Positions 8,369-19,796 of a DNA stretch of 64,000 nucleotides are shown here, piece after piece; within the stretch, counting starts at the first letter, position 1; the number at the start of each line of letters is the position of its first letter. The translations under genes were made by a program, and so were the position numbers. The notes below the pieces were generated by a model that worked only from the letters and a program-made list of their open reading frames with translations, was not told where the DNA came from and made no database searches. Source of the stretch: Rheinheimera sp. MM224 (GTDB lineage Bacteria; Pseudomonadota; Gammaproteobacteria; Enterobacterales; Alteromonadaceae). Location of the stretch: contig NZ_OX352320.1 of NCBI RefSeq assembly GCF_947090785.1, forward strand, positions 4,081,001-4,145,000, given 5' to 3'.

Positions 8369-9124
8369 TTACTTCAACAACAGCTTTAGTATGTCTTCCC
8401 GCTGTTCAGGGCTTAACTGTTGCACTTCTGTACCTTCAGCTCGTATTTGTTTTAGCTGATCGCCTAGCAGGATATCGCGGCCTTGTTCGTGGTGTTTAAT
8501 CACCAATAACTTCTGCACAAAAATCGTATCCGGATGGGTGGAGTTCAGGTAGTTGGCGGGCATAAAGTCGACCCACTCGCTGGCATAAGGCTCAAAACCA
8601 AACTGACTTAACCACTGGCCATCCACCAACGCCTGTACCACATAAGCACCACTTTGCTCTGTGGTTAAACGGAACTGATCAAAGTCCTGCTGCTGCACTT
8701 GTTCTAACGAAGACAAAGCGATAGGGGCACGAATACCGTAGCTGCCAAAACCTAAATCACAGATCCACTGGTCACCATCAGCTTCAACCAGCAACACCAT
8801 ATGAGTTTTAGGCCGGCGCACCGGATAAAACATAGGGCGACAGGCAACAAATTTGTAGCTAAAACCTAAAGCCTGTAAGGCCATCGCAAAGAGGCCGTTG
8901 ACCTCATAACAATAACCACCACGGCCCTGACCTACTATTTTTTCGACTATCTGCTCTGGTACTAAAGAGACAATTTTACCTGCCTGTACATCCAGGTTTT
9001 CAAAGGCAACGCTAAAGAGCTGAGCTCGCATCAGCTTTGTTAAGGTTTCAGCACTCTGTTCTAAAGACCCTGTATAACCAATACGTTTCAGGTAAGACTC
9101 TAACTGGAAATTTTCTGCGTACAT
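8369..9124 (-). CDS. arylamine N-acetyltransferase
   Basis: This 251-residue protein has the full Cys-His-Asp triad of the NAT family: RGGYCYEVN (cysteine near residue 73), the histidine of PKTHMVLLV, and the aspartate of ICDLGFGSYG. The family transfers acetyl from acetyl-CoA to aromatic amines and hydrazines in the cytosol; the physiological substrate is unknown. The N-terminal SYLKRIGY segment is also typical. The gene is followed on the minus strand by a REP-like palindrome and preceded by a DUF2288 gene, so it may be the second gene of a pair. Confidence 0.88.
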   Translation of the reverse strand: MYAENFQLESYLKRIGYTGSLEQSAETLTKLMRAQLFSVAFENLDVQAGKIVSLVPEQIVEKIVGQGRGGYCYEVNGLFAMALQALGFSYKFVACRPMFYPVRRPKTHMVLLVEADGDQWICDLGFGSYGIRAPIALSSLEQVQQQDFDQFRLTTEQSGAYVVQALVDGQWLSQFGFEPYASEWVDFMPANYLNSTHPDTIFVQKLLVIKHHEQGRDILLGDQLKQIRAEGTEVQQLSPEQREDILKLLLK

Positions 9125-9143
9125 AAAGCTTTGACCTGCGTAA

Positions 9144-9470
9144 TTAATGAGTGGATGAACCGGCTTTGTCCTGCACTAAAATCCAGGGGGAAATCACCAC
9201 GGCCCATAGTTCTGCTTTTTGCTCAACCCAAAGCACAGCTTGCGTATCGTCCACTCTGTCGACTAAACCTGCCTGTAACCAGTTCTGCACTGCAGTTTTA
9301 TCATCCTGACTAAAAGCAAAAGCCACATCCACTAAATCCAGTTCAGCGGAGACCTGAACCACAGAACCTGCTGCATAAAATTTTTGCAGCTCCAGCCAGT
9401 TGATACGGGCTGTTTCGCTGATGATTTTGGCTTTCAGTACATCGGGTTCTACTTCAAAATTTTCGTGCAT
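9144..9470 (-). CDS. DUF2288 family protein
   Basis: A 108-residue acidic cytosolic protein starting MHENFEVEPDVLKAKI. The longer reading from 9530 is rejected because it would translate a palindromic repeat. The family pattern is present: SETARINWLELQKFYAAGSV, then VDVAFAFSQDDK and WLQAGLVDRV. Its function is unknown in all bacteria I can think of. It lies 19 bases upstream of the arylamine N-acetyltransferase and so is probably cotranscribed with it. Confidence 0.7.
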   Translation of the reverse strand: MHENFEVEPDVLKAKIISETARINWLELQKFYAAGSVVQVSAELDLVDVAFAFSQDDKTAVQNWLQAGLVDRVDDTQAVLWVEQKAELWAVVISPWILVQDKAGSSTH

Positions 9471-9483
9471 CAATTGATCTCTC

Positions 9484-9528
9484 GGGGTCAGATCACATTG
9501 TTCGCTGTTAACAATGTGCTCTGACCCC
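9484..9528. repeat. 45-bp imperfect palindrome of the GGGGTCAGA type
   Basis: The arms GGGGTCAGATCACATTGTT and AACAATGTGCTCTGACCCC pair with one mismatch around a 7-base loop. I recognise this as a palindromic repeat seen in many gammaproteobacterial genomes, often near REP-associated tyrosine transposases. It fills the gap between glrR and the DUF2288 gene. A partial relative of the same start, TTGGGGTCAG, is seen at about 8293. Confidence 0.7.
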
Positions 9529-9536
9529 ATTTTCAG

Positions 9537-10886
9537 TTATTCCAATTCGTCGCTTTGCTCGGATACCTGAGCTGCGCTGAGTTCATGTTTTTTCAGTAGT
9601 TTATGAAAGTCTGTTCTGTTACGCCCGGCAAGTTCTGCAGCCCGGGTGACGCTGCCTTCGGCCATTTTTAACACCCGGATCAAATACTGCCGTTCAAACT
9701 GATCACGGGCTTCGCTTAAGGTCGGCCAGAAACTACGATTTTGTGATAAAGCCTGCTCGACTAAAGCCACGCTCAGCACGGGGCTTTGAGTTAAAGCCAC
9801 ACATTGCTCAACCACGTTAACCAATTGGCGCACATTACCAGGCCATTGGGCTGTCACCAGCGCCTGCATCGCATCTTCGGAAAAGCGGTTGACCTGTACG
9901 CCATGACGCTCTGCATTTTGTTGCAGTACATGACGAGCTAACAATGGAATGTCTTCAGCCCGTTCTCTTAAGGTCGGCAACTGCAAATTCACCACATTTA
10001 AGCGGTAATACAAATCTTCGCGGAAGCTCTGTTCTTGCATCGCCTGTTTTAAATCACGGTGCGTTGCCGACAATACCCGCACATCTATGGCAATAGTTTT
10101 AGTACTACCCACAGGGCGGATTTGCCGCTCCTGCAAAGCCCGCAATAACTTCACCTGCAATGGCATCGGCATATCACCAATTTCGTCGAGGAACAGAGTG
10201 CCGCCGTCGGCTTCGCGGAATAAACCTAAGTGTTCAGTCACTGCGCCGGTAAAAGCCCCTTTAGTGTGACCAAAAAGCTCTGATTCCAGTAAATGTTCAG
10301 GTAAAGCGCCGCAGTTAATAGCGACAAAATGGCCTTTAGCCCGTGGACTGGCTTTATGAATAGCTTTAGCCAGCATTTCTTTACCTGTACCGCTGGCACC
10401 AGTGATTAATACGCTGACATCCCGCTGCGCTACTCTGTACGCCTGATCCAGCACCTGCTCCATCACTTTGCTGCGGGTAATAATATCAGTGCGCCATTCA
10501 TCTTTACTTGGCACATGAGACTGGTGTACTGCCTGAGCTAAAATATCGCGTAAGTCGTTATTGTTCAGAGGCTTAGTTAAAAAACCAAAGACACCACGCT
10601 GAGTGGCAGCTACAGCTTCAGGAATAGAGCCATGAGCTGTCATCAACACCACAGGCAAACCAGCATGGCGCTTAGCGATTTCATCAAACAAAGCCATGCC
10701 GTCTAAACCCGGCATACGCAAATCACTCAGCACTACATCAACTTTATTTTTACCCAGCAGCACTAAAGCAGTTTCAGCGCAATCTGCACTGATCACCTGA
10801 TAACCTTCGCCTTCCAAACGTAACGTCAGTAAACGTAATAAGCTGGGATCATCATCCACCAGCAATAACCGGGCGCCATTGCTCAT
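9537..10886 (-). CDS. glrR: sigma-54-dependent response regulator GlrR
   Basis: This 449-residue NtrC-type activator has a receiver domain (about residues 1-120, phosphoacceptor in VVLSDLRMPGLDG), a central AAA+ domain with Walker A GASGTGKEML, the sigma-54 contact loop GAFTGAV, and Walker B GTLFLDEIGD, and a C-terminal Fis-type helix-turn-helix (RAAELAGRNRTDFHKLLKKH). GlrR activates sigma-54 promoters, classically for glmY small RNA and envelope functions. It is the last gene of glrK-qseG-glrR, with 2 bases between qseG and glrR. Confidence 0.88.
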   Translation of the reverse strand: MSNGARLLLVDDDPSLLRLLTLRLEGEGYQVISADCAETALVLLGKNKVDVVLSDLRMPGLDGMALFDEIAKRHAGLPVVLMTAHGSIPEAVAATQRGVFGFLTKPLNNNDLRDILAQAVHQSHVPSKDEWRTDIITRSKVMEQVLDQAYRVAQRDVSVLITGASGTGKEMLAKAIHKASPRAKGHFVAINCGALPEHLLESELFGHTKGAFTGAVTEHLGLFREADGGTLFLDEIGDMPMPLQVKLLRALQERQIRPVGSTKTIAIDVRVLSATHRDLKQAMQEQSFREDLYYRLNVVNLQLPTLRERAEDIPLLARHVLQQNAERHGVQVNRFSEDAMQALVTAQWPGNVRQLVNVVEQCVALTQSPVLSVALVEQALSQNRSFWPTLSEARDQFERQYLIRVLKMAEGSVTRAAELAGRNRTDFHKLLKKHELSAAQVSEQSDELE

Positions 10887-10888
10887 GA

Positions 10889-11464
10889 TTAATTTCCTGT
10901 CTGGTTTAACTTGGCTTCAATTTGGGTCAGCGCATCAATTTTCTTCTGCAAATCTTTGCTTTGCCGGCGCAGTCTGTCCAGTTGTTCTTGCTGCTGTGCA
11001 TTTAAACGCGATAAGGCAGTGACCGCAGATTCACTTTCCAGCAACTTCTGGTTATAGGCTAAATCCCAGCGTAATAAATCGGCTAAGCCTTTAGGTAAGG
11101 TGGTCAGTTTGTCATTTAACTGAGTCTGAGCAGCAAAGCGCACCGCATAAGGGCTCTCAGGATGCAGCTTAATTAATAAGGTTTGTAAGGTGGTGACAGG
11201 GTTAGTTCTGAAGCTTCGTAATAATAAATCCCGCTCCGCCACAGGCATCAGCAACAACTGGGCGCGGAAATCCCGCCAGGCTTGTAAGGTTAAAGCATCG
11301 TCAGCTATGGCCAATTCAGCTTTGACAGGTTTAGGAGGTTCCACCAGCTGGGTTTGTGCAGGTTCCACTTTTGGTAAAGTTTTATTCACCACAGGCACTA
11401 CAGGTTTTACACCCTGACAGGCTGTTAACGCCAAACAAAGGCCAAGACTTAACCAAACTTTCAT
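10889..11464 (-). CDS. qseG: QseG-like outer-membrane lipoprotein
   Basis: A 191-residue protein with a lipoprotein signal (LGLCLALTACQG, acylated cysteine at about residue 16), a proline-rich linker and a helical C-terminus with a coiled coil near residues 150-185. QseG interacts with the GlrK sensor and tunes its activity in enterobacteria. Sequence conservation is low in this family, so the call depends on the position between glrK and glrR. It overlaps the end of glrK by 4 bases. Confidence 0.7.
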   Translation of the reverse strand: MKVWLSLGLCLALTACQGVKPVVPVVNKTLPKVEPAQTQLVEPPKPVKAELAIADDALTLQAWRDFRAQLLLMPVAERDLLLRSFRTNPVTTLQTLLIKLHPESPYAVRFAAQTQLNDKLTTLPKGLADLLRWDLAYNQKLLESESAVTALSRLNAQQQEQLDRLRRQSKDLQKKIDALTQIEAKLNQTGN

Positions 11465-12879
11465 ACCGCATCCTCAACTAAAGGTAAACGCACCTGAATA
11501 CACACATCGGCGTAACTGACATCGATAATTTCTGCCAGACCACCTAATAAACGGGCGCAGTCGGCGACAATAGATAAACCTAAACCTGAACCTTGCACAG
11601 CGTCAAAACGAGGGGCTTTGCCGCGCTGGAAGGGTTCAAACAATTTAGCCCGCAACTCAGCAGGAATAGGGGTGCCGTTATTTGCCACGTCTAACAGCAT
11701 AAATTTATCATGCAGGCGTAAATTGACCCAGACATTACTGCCCTCAGCCCCATAAGCCTGTGCGTTGTTAATCAGGTTATCCAGAATACGCCGGAATAAC
11801 ATGGAGTCGGTGTAGATACGCGGCAACTGACAGTCCAGCACAATTTTTTGCTCACGTTGCTGCAAGGATAACGCATGGTCATTAAAGCAGTTTTGCAATA
11901 AGGTTTCACTGTCGTGCCAGCCAAACTCGGGTTTGGCTTGTTGCAATAACTTGTTGTAATCCAGCAGCTGTTCCGTCAGCACACTTAAACGGTCTGCGCT
12001 GCCATTAAGCAAACTGACCACTTCCATTTGCTGCGGATTTAAAGGCCCAACCAACTGTTCGCTTAGCAGAGCACAGCCTTCACGGATACTGGATAAGGGT
12101 GTTTTTAATTCATGCGATGCATGGCGCAATAAAATCAGTCGCAAGGCTTCCAGTTGCTGCAAACGTGATGCCAGCCAGCGTAACTGCTCACCCAGTTCAG
12201 TCAGTTCACGTGGACCATCTACTTTGTCATGTGGGAAATGGTGACTGGCCTGGCCTATAGAACGGATCATGGTATCCAGCATTTTCACCGGCGCGGTAAT
12301 ACGGGCTGAGGCCCACAGTACCATCAATAAGGTCAGTACCACTAAAGCCACGGTTTGCCAGGCAAGGTGACTTTGTGCTTCTTCGGCATAGACTTGCTGC
12401 TGCTGTAATCGTTGTTCCAGCAAAGCCCAGATCACTTGAGTGAGTTGCACCTGCTGCTGGCGGATTTTTTGCAGAATAGGACTCAGCTCTTCATTACTTT
12501 CATGCAGGTAGCTGGCAAACAACAACTCCAGTTGCTTTTGCTGCTGCGCACACAGCACTGGCTGGCCCAGATTCAGACAAACAGAACCCAGGTTCTGTTG
12601 GTAGTTATTGAGGTGAGTGGCTGCCAGTTGCGACAAGGCATCGGTTTTCAAAATGCTGAACTGCAATACGGAACGTTCAATGTCATTCACCAGCTTTTGC
12701 ATATTTTCAGCACGGCGCACATTAGCAACCGAGCTCTCAGCTTCAGCTATGGCATAACGGCTGACATCAGATAAAGCACTATGACTTTGCCACAACAAAA
12801 CCCCAAGTGGGATTAGCGCCATAAAAAAGCTGAGTAAAACAAACTGCCGCAAGGAAGCAGGCTGAACAGGCATTCGCAT
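11461..12879 (-). CDS. glrK: sensor histidine kinase GlrK
   Basis: This 472-residue inner-membrane kinase has two membrane helices (about residues 12-30 and 172-192) around a helical periplasmic sensor, a HAMP segment, the H-box LRHASHELKTPLSSIREG, an N-box LDNLINNAQAYG and a G-box GSGLGLSIVADCA. It phosphorylates GlrR, encoded two genes downstream. The order glrK-qseG-glrR and the overlapping or nearly touching genes match the E. coli glr locus (also called qseEGF). Confidence 0.85.
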   Translation of the reverse strand: MRMPVQPASLRQFVLLSFFMALIPLGVLLWQSHSALSDVSRYAIAEAESSVANVRRAENMQKLVNDIERSVLQFSILKTDALSQLAATHLNNYQQNLGSVCLNLGQPVLCAQQQKQLELLFASYLHESNEELSPILQKIRQQQVQLTQVIWALLEQRLQQQQVYAEEAQSHLAWQTVALVVLTLLMVLWASARITAPVKMLDTMIRSIGQASHHFPHDKVDGPRELTELGEQLRWLASRLQQLEALRLILLRHASHELKTPLSSIREGCALLSEQLVGPLNPQQMEVVSLLNGSADRLSVLTEQLLDYNKLLQQAKPEFGWHDSETLLQNCFNDHALSLQQREQKIVLDCQLPRIYTDSMLFRRILDNLINNAQAYGAEGSNVWVNLRLHDKFMLLDVANNGTPIPAELRAKLFEPFQRGKAPRFDAVQGSGLGLSIVADCARLLGGLAEIIDVSYADVCIQVRLPLVEDAV

Positions 12880-12936
12880 CAGGACAGGGTTCCACGAAAA
12901 ATCAGGCGCTTATCATAACGGATTTAAACAGGGAGG

Positions 12937-13085
12937 TAAAAAAATCGTCTGGAACGATTTTTAACAATGCGAAGCGTTGGCCCCTTGGGGGTAAGCGCCA
13001 TGGATGGCTGCGCATAAAAAATCGTCTGGAACGATTTTTAACAACGCGAAGCGTTGGCCCTTTGGGGTGCTCTGCAGGATTGCAG
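12937..13085. repeat. two copies of a 77-bp-spaced repeat with AAAATCGT...ACGATTTT hairpins
   Basis: The block ATCGTCTGGAACGATTTTTA begins at 12944 and again at 13021, each followed by ACAAYGCGAAGCGTTGGCCC. Inside each copy, AAAATCGT and ACGATTTT form a hairpin, and GCGAAGCGTTGGCCC ends in more short inverted repeats. The region lies between glrK and the small membrane protein gene and holds no reading frame with a credible ribosome site. It looks like a duplicated intergenic palindromic element. Confidence 0.75.
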
Positions 13086-13093
13086 AGCATAAA

Positions 13094-13118
13094 AAAAGCC
13101 AGTCAGAGACTGGCTTTT
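13094..13118 (-). terminator. Rho-independent terminator of the small membrane protein gene
   Basis: AAAAGCCAGTC and GACTGGCTTTT form a perfect 11-bp stem with a 3-base loop. On the minus strand it is followed by a run of T residues, 20 bases beyond the stop codon of the 66-residue protein gene. Confidence 0.85.
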
Positions 13119-13138
13119 CATCTATTCACAGCAACTAA

Positions 13139-13339
13139 TTAGTTAGTAGCTTGTTCCATCGCAACTGCAGTGCGTGCTTTACGTACTTTAGCAGCAGTGC
13201 GGGCATAAGCATCAGCAGCTTGAACACGCTCTAACTCTAAAACTGCATTGCCGTTTAAATCAATTTTGCGCATGTAGGTTACGAATACAAAAGCGTTAAC
13301 CATGAAGAATGCGATAGCTGCGATTAAAAATAAGTCCAT
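13139..13339 (-). CDS. small inner-membrane protein of unknown function
   Basis: A 66-residue protein with one N-terminal membrane helix (MDLFLIAAIAFFMVNAFVFV) followed by a charged helical cytosolic tail rich in alanine, arginine and lysine. I do not recognise the family. Support for it being real comes from a GGGGTGA ribosome site 4 bases before the ATG, a strong terminator just after the stop, and an upstream 17-bp inverted repeat. It appears to be a monocistronic gene. Confidence 0.65.
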   Translation of the reverse strand: MDLFLIAAIAFFMVNAFVFVTYMRKIDLNGNAVLELERVQAADAYARTAAKVRKARTAVAMEQATN

Positions 13340-13390
13340 AATTCACCCCGTCTTTACTACTGTTCATTTCAGCGTTTTGCTGAGCCTGCC

Positions 13391-13438
13391 GGTAAATTAG
13401 GTAAGAGTAACAACATCGTACCTCTTACCTAATTTACC
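13391..13438. promoter_or_regulatory. perfect 17-bp inverted repeat upstream of the small membrane protein gene
   Basis: GGTAAATTAGGTAAGAG (13391-13407) is repeated in inverse as CTCTTACCTAATTTACC (13422-13438), with 14 bases between. It lies 52 bases upstream of the start codon of the small membrane protein gene. It could be an operator, a hairpin in the 5' untranslated region, or a repeat element; no T-run follows on either strand, which argues against a terminator. Confidence 0.6.
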
Positions 13439-13439
13439 G

Positions 13440-13760
13440 TTACGAACTAATAAATGCAGAGTCCGTGCCAAGTTTTAAAATTAATTTTTAAACGTTAAAT
13501 ATCAATGACTTAAAATAAATTAATTTCATTTTTGGCTGAAACTGAACAGAAACTCCAAAAGATCTGTCGCTAATTAGCAACAGCAAAATAGAGCTTAAAA
13601 TAATACTTATATATTTCAATAACTTAGCATGTATGCTTTTTGCGACACTTTTGTCAGGATTCATTAAGAAGATATAATTTAATTAAATTTCAATAACTTA
13701 CAACAAATCAAAAATGTAGATTCTAGAGTAAAAACGGGGTAAATACGCGGAGTGTCTGAT
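13440..13760. other. AT-rich intergenic DNA
   Basis: About 320 bases, strongly AT-rich, with stops in all frames and no RNA gene that I can recognise. It probably contains the promoter of the small membrane protein gene, but I cannot place it with confidence. Confidence 0.5.
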
Positions 13761-13811
13761 TCGGCTCAGAGTAAAATCAAATTTGGGATTTAATTTTACT
13801 CTGAGCCGAAA
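13761..13811. repeat. 18-bp-arm palindrome downstream of adenosine deaminase
   Basis: TTCGGCTCAGAGTAAAAT (13761-13778) pairs perfectly with ATTTTACTCTGAGCCGAA (13794-13811) across 15 bases. It begins 9 bases after the adenosine deaminase stop codon on the minus strand. There is no T-run after it, so it is more likely a REP-type palindrome or a transcript-end stabiliser than a classical terminator. Confidence 0.65.
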
Positions 13812-13819
13812 TAAGCAGG

Positions 13820-15049
13820 TTAGTTAATAAAGCCGTATTTTTGCGCGACTTTATCGAAGTACTCTAAACATTGCTTAGCGTACTGGCGCTTTTCTACATA
13901 GCTGCCCGGAAAAAAGCTTTTCTTAAAGCCGTAGGCCACCATATCTTTTAAACGCTTCAGCGGAATATCAAAGTTATCCAAAGCCAGTTTGTATTCGCGG
14001 CTGACTGTCGTGTTCGACACCAGCCGGTTGTCGGTGCAGATCACAGTGACAATACGGTGATCCAGCATATCGCCCAGTTTATGCGCTTTAATGTCGCTGA
14101 TGCCCGGATTGGTTTGCAGATTACTGGTTAAACAGACTTCAATAGCAATACGTTTGTCGGCTATATAAGAGGCCAGCTCACGAATATACTTTTGTTTGTC
14201 TTTAATCGAAGGGTCCTGGATCATCTCCGGCACAAACAACGAATAGCCGTGGCCTATACGGTCGGCATAACATTCGGTAATGGCCTCAAACACACTTTCA
14301 GCGCCATAAGCTTCACCGGCATGTAAGGTTTTCAGTAAAAAGTGCTGATGAGCAAACTCATAAACTTCTTTAAATTTGCTGGCCGGATAACCAGACTCCT
14401 GCCCTGCTAAATCCAAAGCCACTATCGGAATACCAGCTTCATCCCGCAGCCGCACACTGGCACGCACTAATTCCATCGCGGCCAGCTTAATGACTTCAAT
14501 AGGACTAAAATCCCGCATCAGCTGGAATAAGTTGGTGTAATAAGGTGAAAAACCTTTGTCGCCAAACATCCGCATGGCACAGTTGATAATGCCGTAGGCA
14601 AAAGGCGGTTTGTCGCCGTTCAGAACCACAGCTTGGCTATTGTATTCCTGCTGAGCTCTTTTCAGACCATTGTTGACCGCATGCATCACCCGGTCAAAAT
14701 CTATGCCTGTTGGCAGGTCGATTAATAACTGAGGCGCAAAACGTACTTCGATGTAATTTACGCCTTCAAGCTGGTTGTCGATGGCAAGCTCATAAGCAGC
14801 GCGTTCCAGATTATCCATATCACGAAGCACAGCACAGGTGTATTGGAAACAATGCAGGTATTCGCCCAGATTCTGGTAGCTGTCTTTAAACACCAGCTCT
14901 TTTAAACCTTCCACCGTCTGACTCGGCAGTTTCACACCGGCTTTAGCAGCCATCTCAATCAGGCTGTCTAAACGTAAGCTGCCATCTAAGTGCAAATGCA
15001 GATCGGATTTTGGCATTTCTTTAATGAAATCAAGAGAGTAAAAATGCAT
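13820..15049 (-). CDS. adenosine deaminase
   Basis: This 409-residue metal-dependent hydrolase shows all ADA motifs: the zinc ligands DLHLHLDGS near the N-terminus, HAGEAYGAES with the third histidine and catalytic glutamate, RIGHGYSLF, and the aspartates of ICTDNRLVSNTTV. It hydrolyses adenosine (or a close relative such as an adenine-containing nucleoside) to the inosine product and ammonia in the cytosol. The ATG at 15049 is used because the first nine residues of the longer frame add only hydrophobic sequence and lack homology. The protein is longer than the usual 330-350 residues, with an inserted segment around NGDKPPFAYG. A palindrome follows the stop. Confidence 0.85.
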   Translation of the reverse strand: MHFYSLDFIKEMPKSDLHLHLDGSLRLDSLIEMAAKAGVKLPSQTVEGLKELVFKDSYQNLGEYLHCFQYTCAVLRDMDNLERAAYELAIDNQLEGVNYIEVRFAPQLLIDLPTGIDFDRVMHAVNNGLKRAQQEYNSQAVVLNGDKPPFAYGIINCAMRMFGDKGFSPYYTNLFQLMRDFSPIEVIKLAAMELVRASVRLRDEAGIPIVALDLAGQESGYPASKFKEVYEFAHQHFLLKTLHAGEAYGAESVFEAITECYADRIGHGYSLFVPEMIQDPSIKDKQKYIRELASYIADKRIAIEVCLTSNLQTNPGISDIKAHKLGDMLDHRIVTVICTDNRLVSNTTVSREYKLALDNFDIPLKRLKDMVAYGFKKSFFPGSYVEKRQYAKQCLEYFDKVAQKYGFIN

Positions 15050-15151
15050 AACAGAATAAACCTGCAAAATAAGCAAAGTGTTTTAGTTATAGCAGTTAAG
15101 TAGCAGAACAGGAATTTAAAAGGGAATGTATAAGGAGTAACAGAAGATAAA

Positions 15152-15238
15152 TGGTGCCCGGGGCCGGACTTGAACCGGCACGCCCTTTCGAGCGAGGGAT
15201 TTTAAATCCCTTGTGTCTACCGATTTCACCACCCGGGC
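15152..15238 (-). tRNA. tRNA-Leu (UAA)
   Basis: The minus strand folds as an 87-nt class II tRNA: acceptor GCCCGGG...CCCGGGCACCA, a D-arm with GGTAGACAC, anticodon stem AGGGA/TCCCT with loop TTTAAAA giving anticodon TAA, a long variable arm, and GGTTCAAGTCC in the T-arm. The CCA end is encoded. It reads towards the adenosine deaminase gene, and the leu operon lies on its other side. Confidence 0.95.
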
Positions 15239-15530
15239 ATGAGCAGAGCGTGTTTGATAACACTGGCAGAACGGGGCGCATTTTATGCTGAATAACAGGC
15301 ATTCGTCATGTGTTTTTCATAAAAAAACTGAAAAAACGCATCAACCGCCTATTTTTTCAACAAAAACAACTCTATTTCGCTGCCTTTGCTGCAAAAAACA
15401 TCAGGCAGATGACTAAACACAAACAAAAATACTTAGATATTTAGCCGTCTATACTGTTGCAAAGCCAAAAGTGCCGTGATATTACTAATAGCAGTTGTAT
15501 AAATTAAACCCAATGAAGACCCAGACAACA

Positions 15531-15611
15531 ATGAATTTAAACCAGCGTTTCGCTAACCTGCTCACTCTCCTCGTGCTCCTCAACAGGCCACGGGGCTTTG
15601 TGCATTGGTAA
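15531..15611 (+). CDS. leuL: leu operon leader peptide
   Basis: A 26-residue open frame, MNLNQRFANLLTLLVLLNRP then RGFVHW, with seven leucine codons. Five of these are the rare CTC codon and five fall in an eight-codon cluster (CTG CTC ACT CTC CTC GTG CTC CTC). This is the design of a leucine leader peptide: ribosome stalling when charged tRNA-Leu is scarce frees the antiterminator. The terminator hairpin lies 21 bases after its stop codon and leuA begins about 100 bases further on. Confidence 0.88.
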   Translation: MNLNQRFANLLTLLVLLNRPRGFVHW

Positions 15612-15631
15612 AACGACTGTACCAGTAAACC

Positions 15632-15667
15632 AAAAACCCCGTGCCACAGGCCGGGGTTTTTTGTTTT
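15632..15667 (+). terminator. leu attenuator hairpin
   Basis: AAAAACCCCG and CGGGGTTTTT form the stem and TTTTTTGTTTT follows, giving a Rho-independent terminator between leuL and leuA. The 5' arm, with CCCCGTG, is complementary to CCACGGGG inside the leader peptide gene (about 15578-15585), which would form the competing antiterminator when the ribosome stalls at the leucine codons. Confidence 0.85.
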
Positions 15668-15715
15668 AACCAAGGCCACCAAAACGGGTTTTAATCAATT
15701 AATGAGGAAAATGTG

Positions 15716-18371
<2,656 letters not shown>

Positions 18372-18372
<1 letters not shown>

Positions 18373-19796
18373 TGATGGCCAAAACCTTATATCAGAAGAT
18401 TTACCAAAGCCATGTGGTGGCTCCGGTCAATGGCAGCACCGACTTGTTGTTTGTCGACCGCCATTTAATTCATGAAGTCACCAGCCCTCAGGCATTTGCT
18501 GGTTTACGTCAGGCCGGTCGCACTGTACGTCGTCCGGATTTAACCTACGCCACTATGGACCATAACGTCTCGACTCAGCTGCGCAGCATAGATGCGGCGG
18601 GGGAAACCTCTCGTAAACAGCTGGAAGCACTGGCAACGAACTGCAAAGAATTTAATGTGCCTTTACTGGATTTAATGCACCCGGACCAAGGCATAGTGCA
18701 TGTGATTGGCCCTGAGCTGGGTTTAACTCAGCCAGGCATGATTATTGTCTGTGGTGATTCCCATACTTCTACTCATGGTGCTTTTGGCGCTATCGCCTTT
18801 GGTATTGGTACTTCTGAAGTAGAACATGTGCTGGCCACCCAAACCTTGCAGCAGCAAGTCGCGAAGACCTTAAAAGTAGAAGTTACAGGTTCTTTATCAC
18901 CTTTTGTGACGCCAAAAGATGTGATTATGGCGGTGATTGGCCAGTTAGGCACAGCAGGTGGTAATGGTTATGTGGCTGAATTCTGCGGTTCTGCTATTCG
19001 TGGCATGAGCATGGAAGGCCGTATGACGCTGTGTAATATGAGCATTGAAATGGGTGCTAAAGCTGGTTTAATAGCACCGGATGAGGTCACTTTTACCTAT
19101 TTAAAAGGCAAACCTCATGCACCTCAGGCAGAACACTGGGATGCAGCAGTGCAGTATTGGCAAAGCCTGTATTCAGATGCCGACGCTGTATTTGATAAAA
19201 CCGTGACTATTGCCGCAGAAAAAATCAGACCACAAGTGACCTGGGGTACGAACCCTGAGCAAGTCATAGCTGTAGATCAGCCTATTCCTGCTCCTGAATC
19301 TTTCAGCGATTTAATTAAAGCCGATGCCGCGCGCCGTGCTTTAACTTATATGGGCATTGAAGCGGGCCAAAAACTAACAGATCTGAAAGTCGATGTGGTC
19401 TTTATTGGTTCCTGTACCAACAGCCGGATTGAAGATTTACGCCAAGCCGCTGCTGTGGTGCAAGGCAAACAAGTTGCATCCGGTGTTCGTGCTTTAATAG
19501 TACCAGGCTCAGGTCAGGTGAAACGTCAGGCCGAAGCCGAAGGTTTAGCTGATATCTTTAAAGCTTCGGGTTTTGAATGGCGTGAGCCAGGTTGCTCTAT
19601 GTGTTTAGGCATGAACGACGATCGTGTTGAAGCAGGCCAACGCTGTGCTTCCACCTCAAACCGTAACTTTGAAGGCCGTCAGGGCCGTGGTAGCCGCACT
19701 CATTTAGTCAGCCCTGCTATGGCAGCAGCTGCTGCTATTGCCGGTCATTTCGTTGATATTTCTTATGTTGGGCCTGCTGAAGGAAGTTACCAATGA
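18372..19796 (+). CDS. leuC: 3-isopropylmalate dehydratase large subunit
   Basis: This 474-residue aconitase-family protein forms the LeuCD isomerase. The three cysteines that hold its 4Fe-4S cluster lie in [14 protein letters not shown] and GCSMCLGMN, and the [14 protein letters not shown] motif is intact. The start overlaps the leuB stop (TAATG). Its own stop overlaps leuD by 4 bases. Confidence 0.95.

Noticed and set aside
15152..15238. tRNA-Leu as attachment site for an integrated element
   Set aside because: No integrase and no repeat of the tRNA 3' end are found nearby; both sides are normal backbone genes.
15485..15682. 65-residue frame on the minus strand over the leu leader
   Set aside because: It is the antisense of the leader peptide and attenuator, with no ribosome site.
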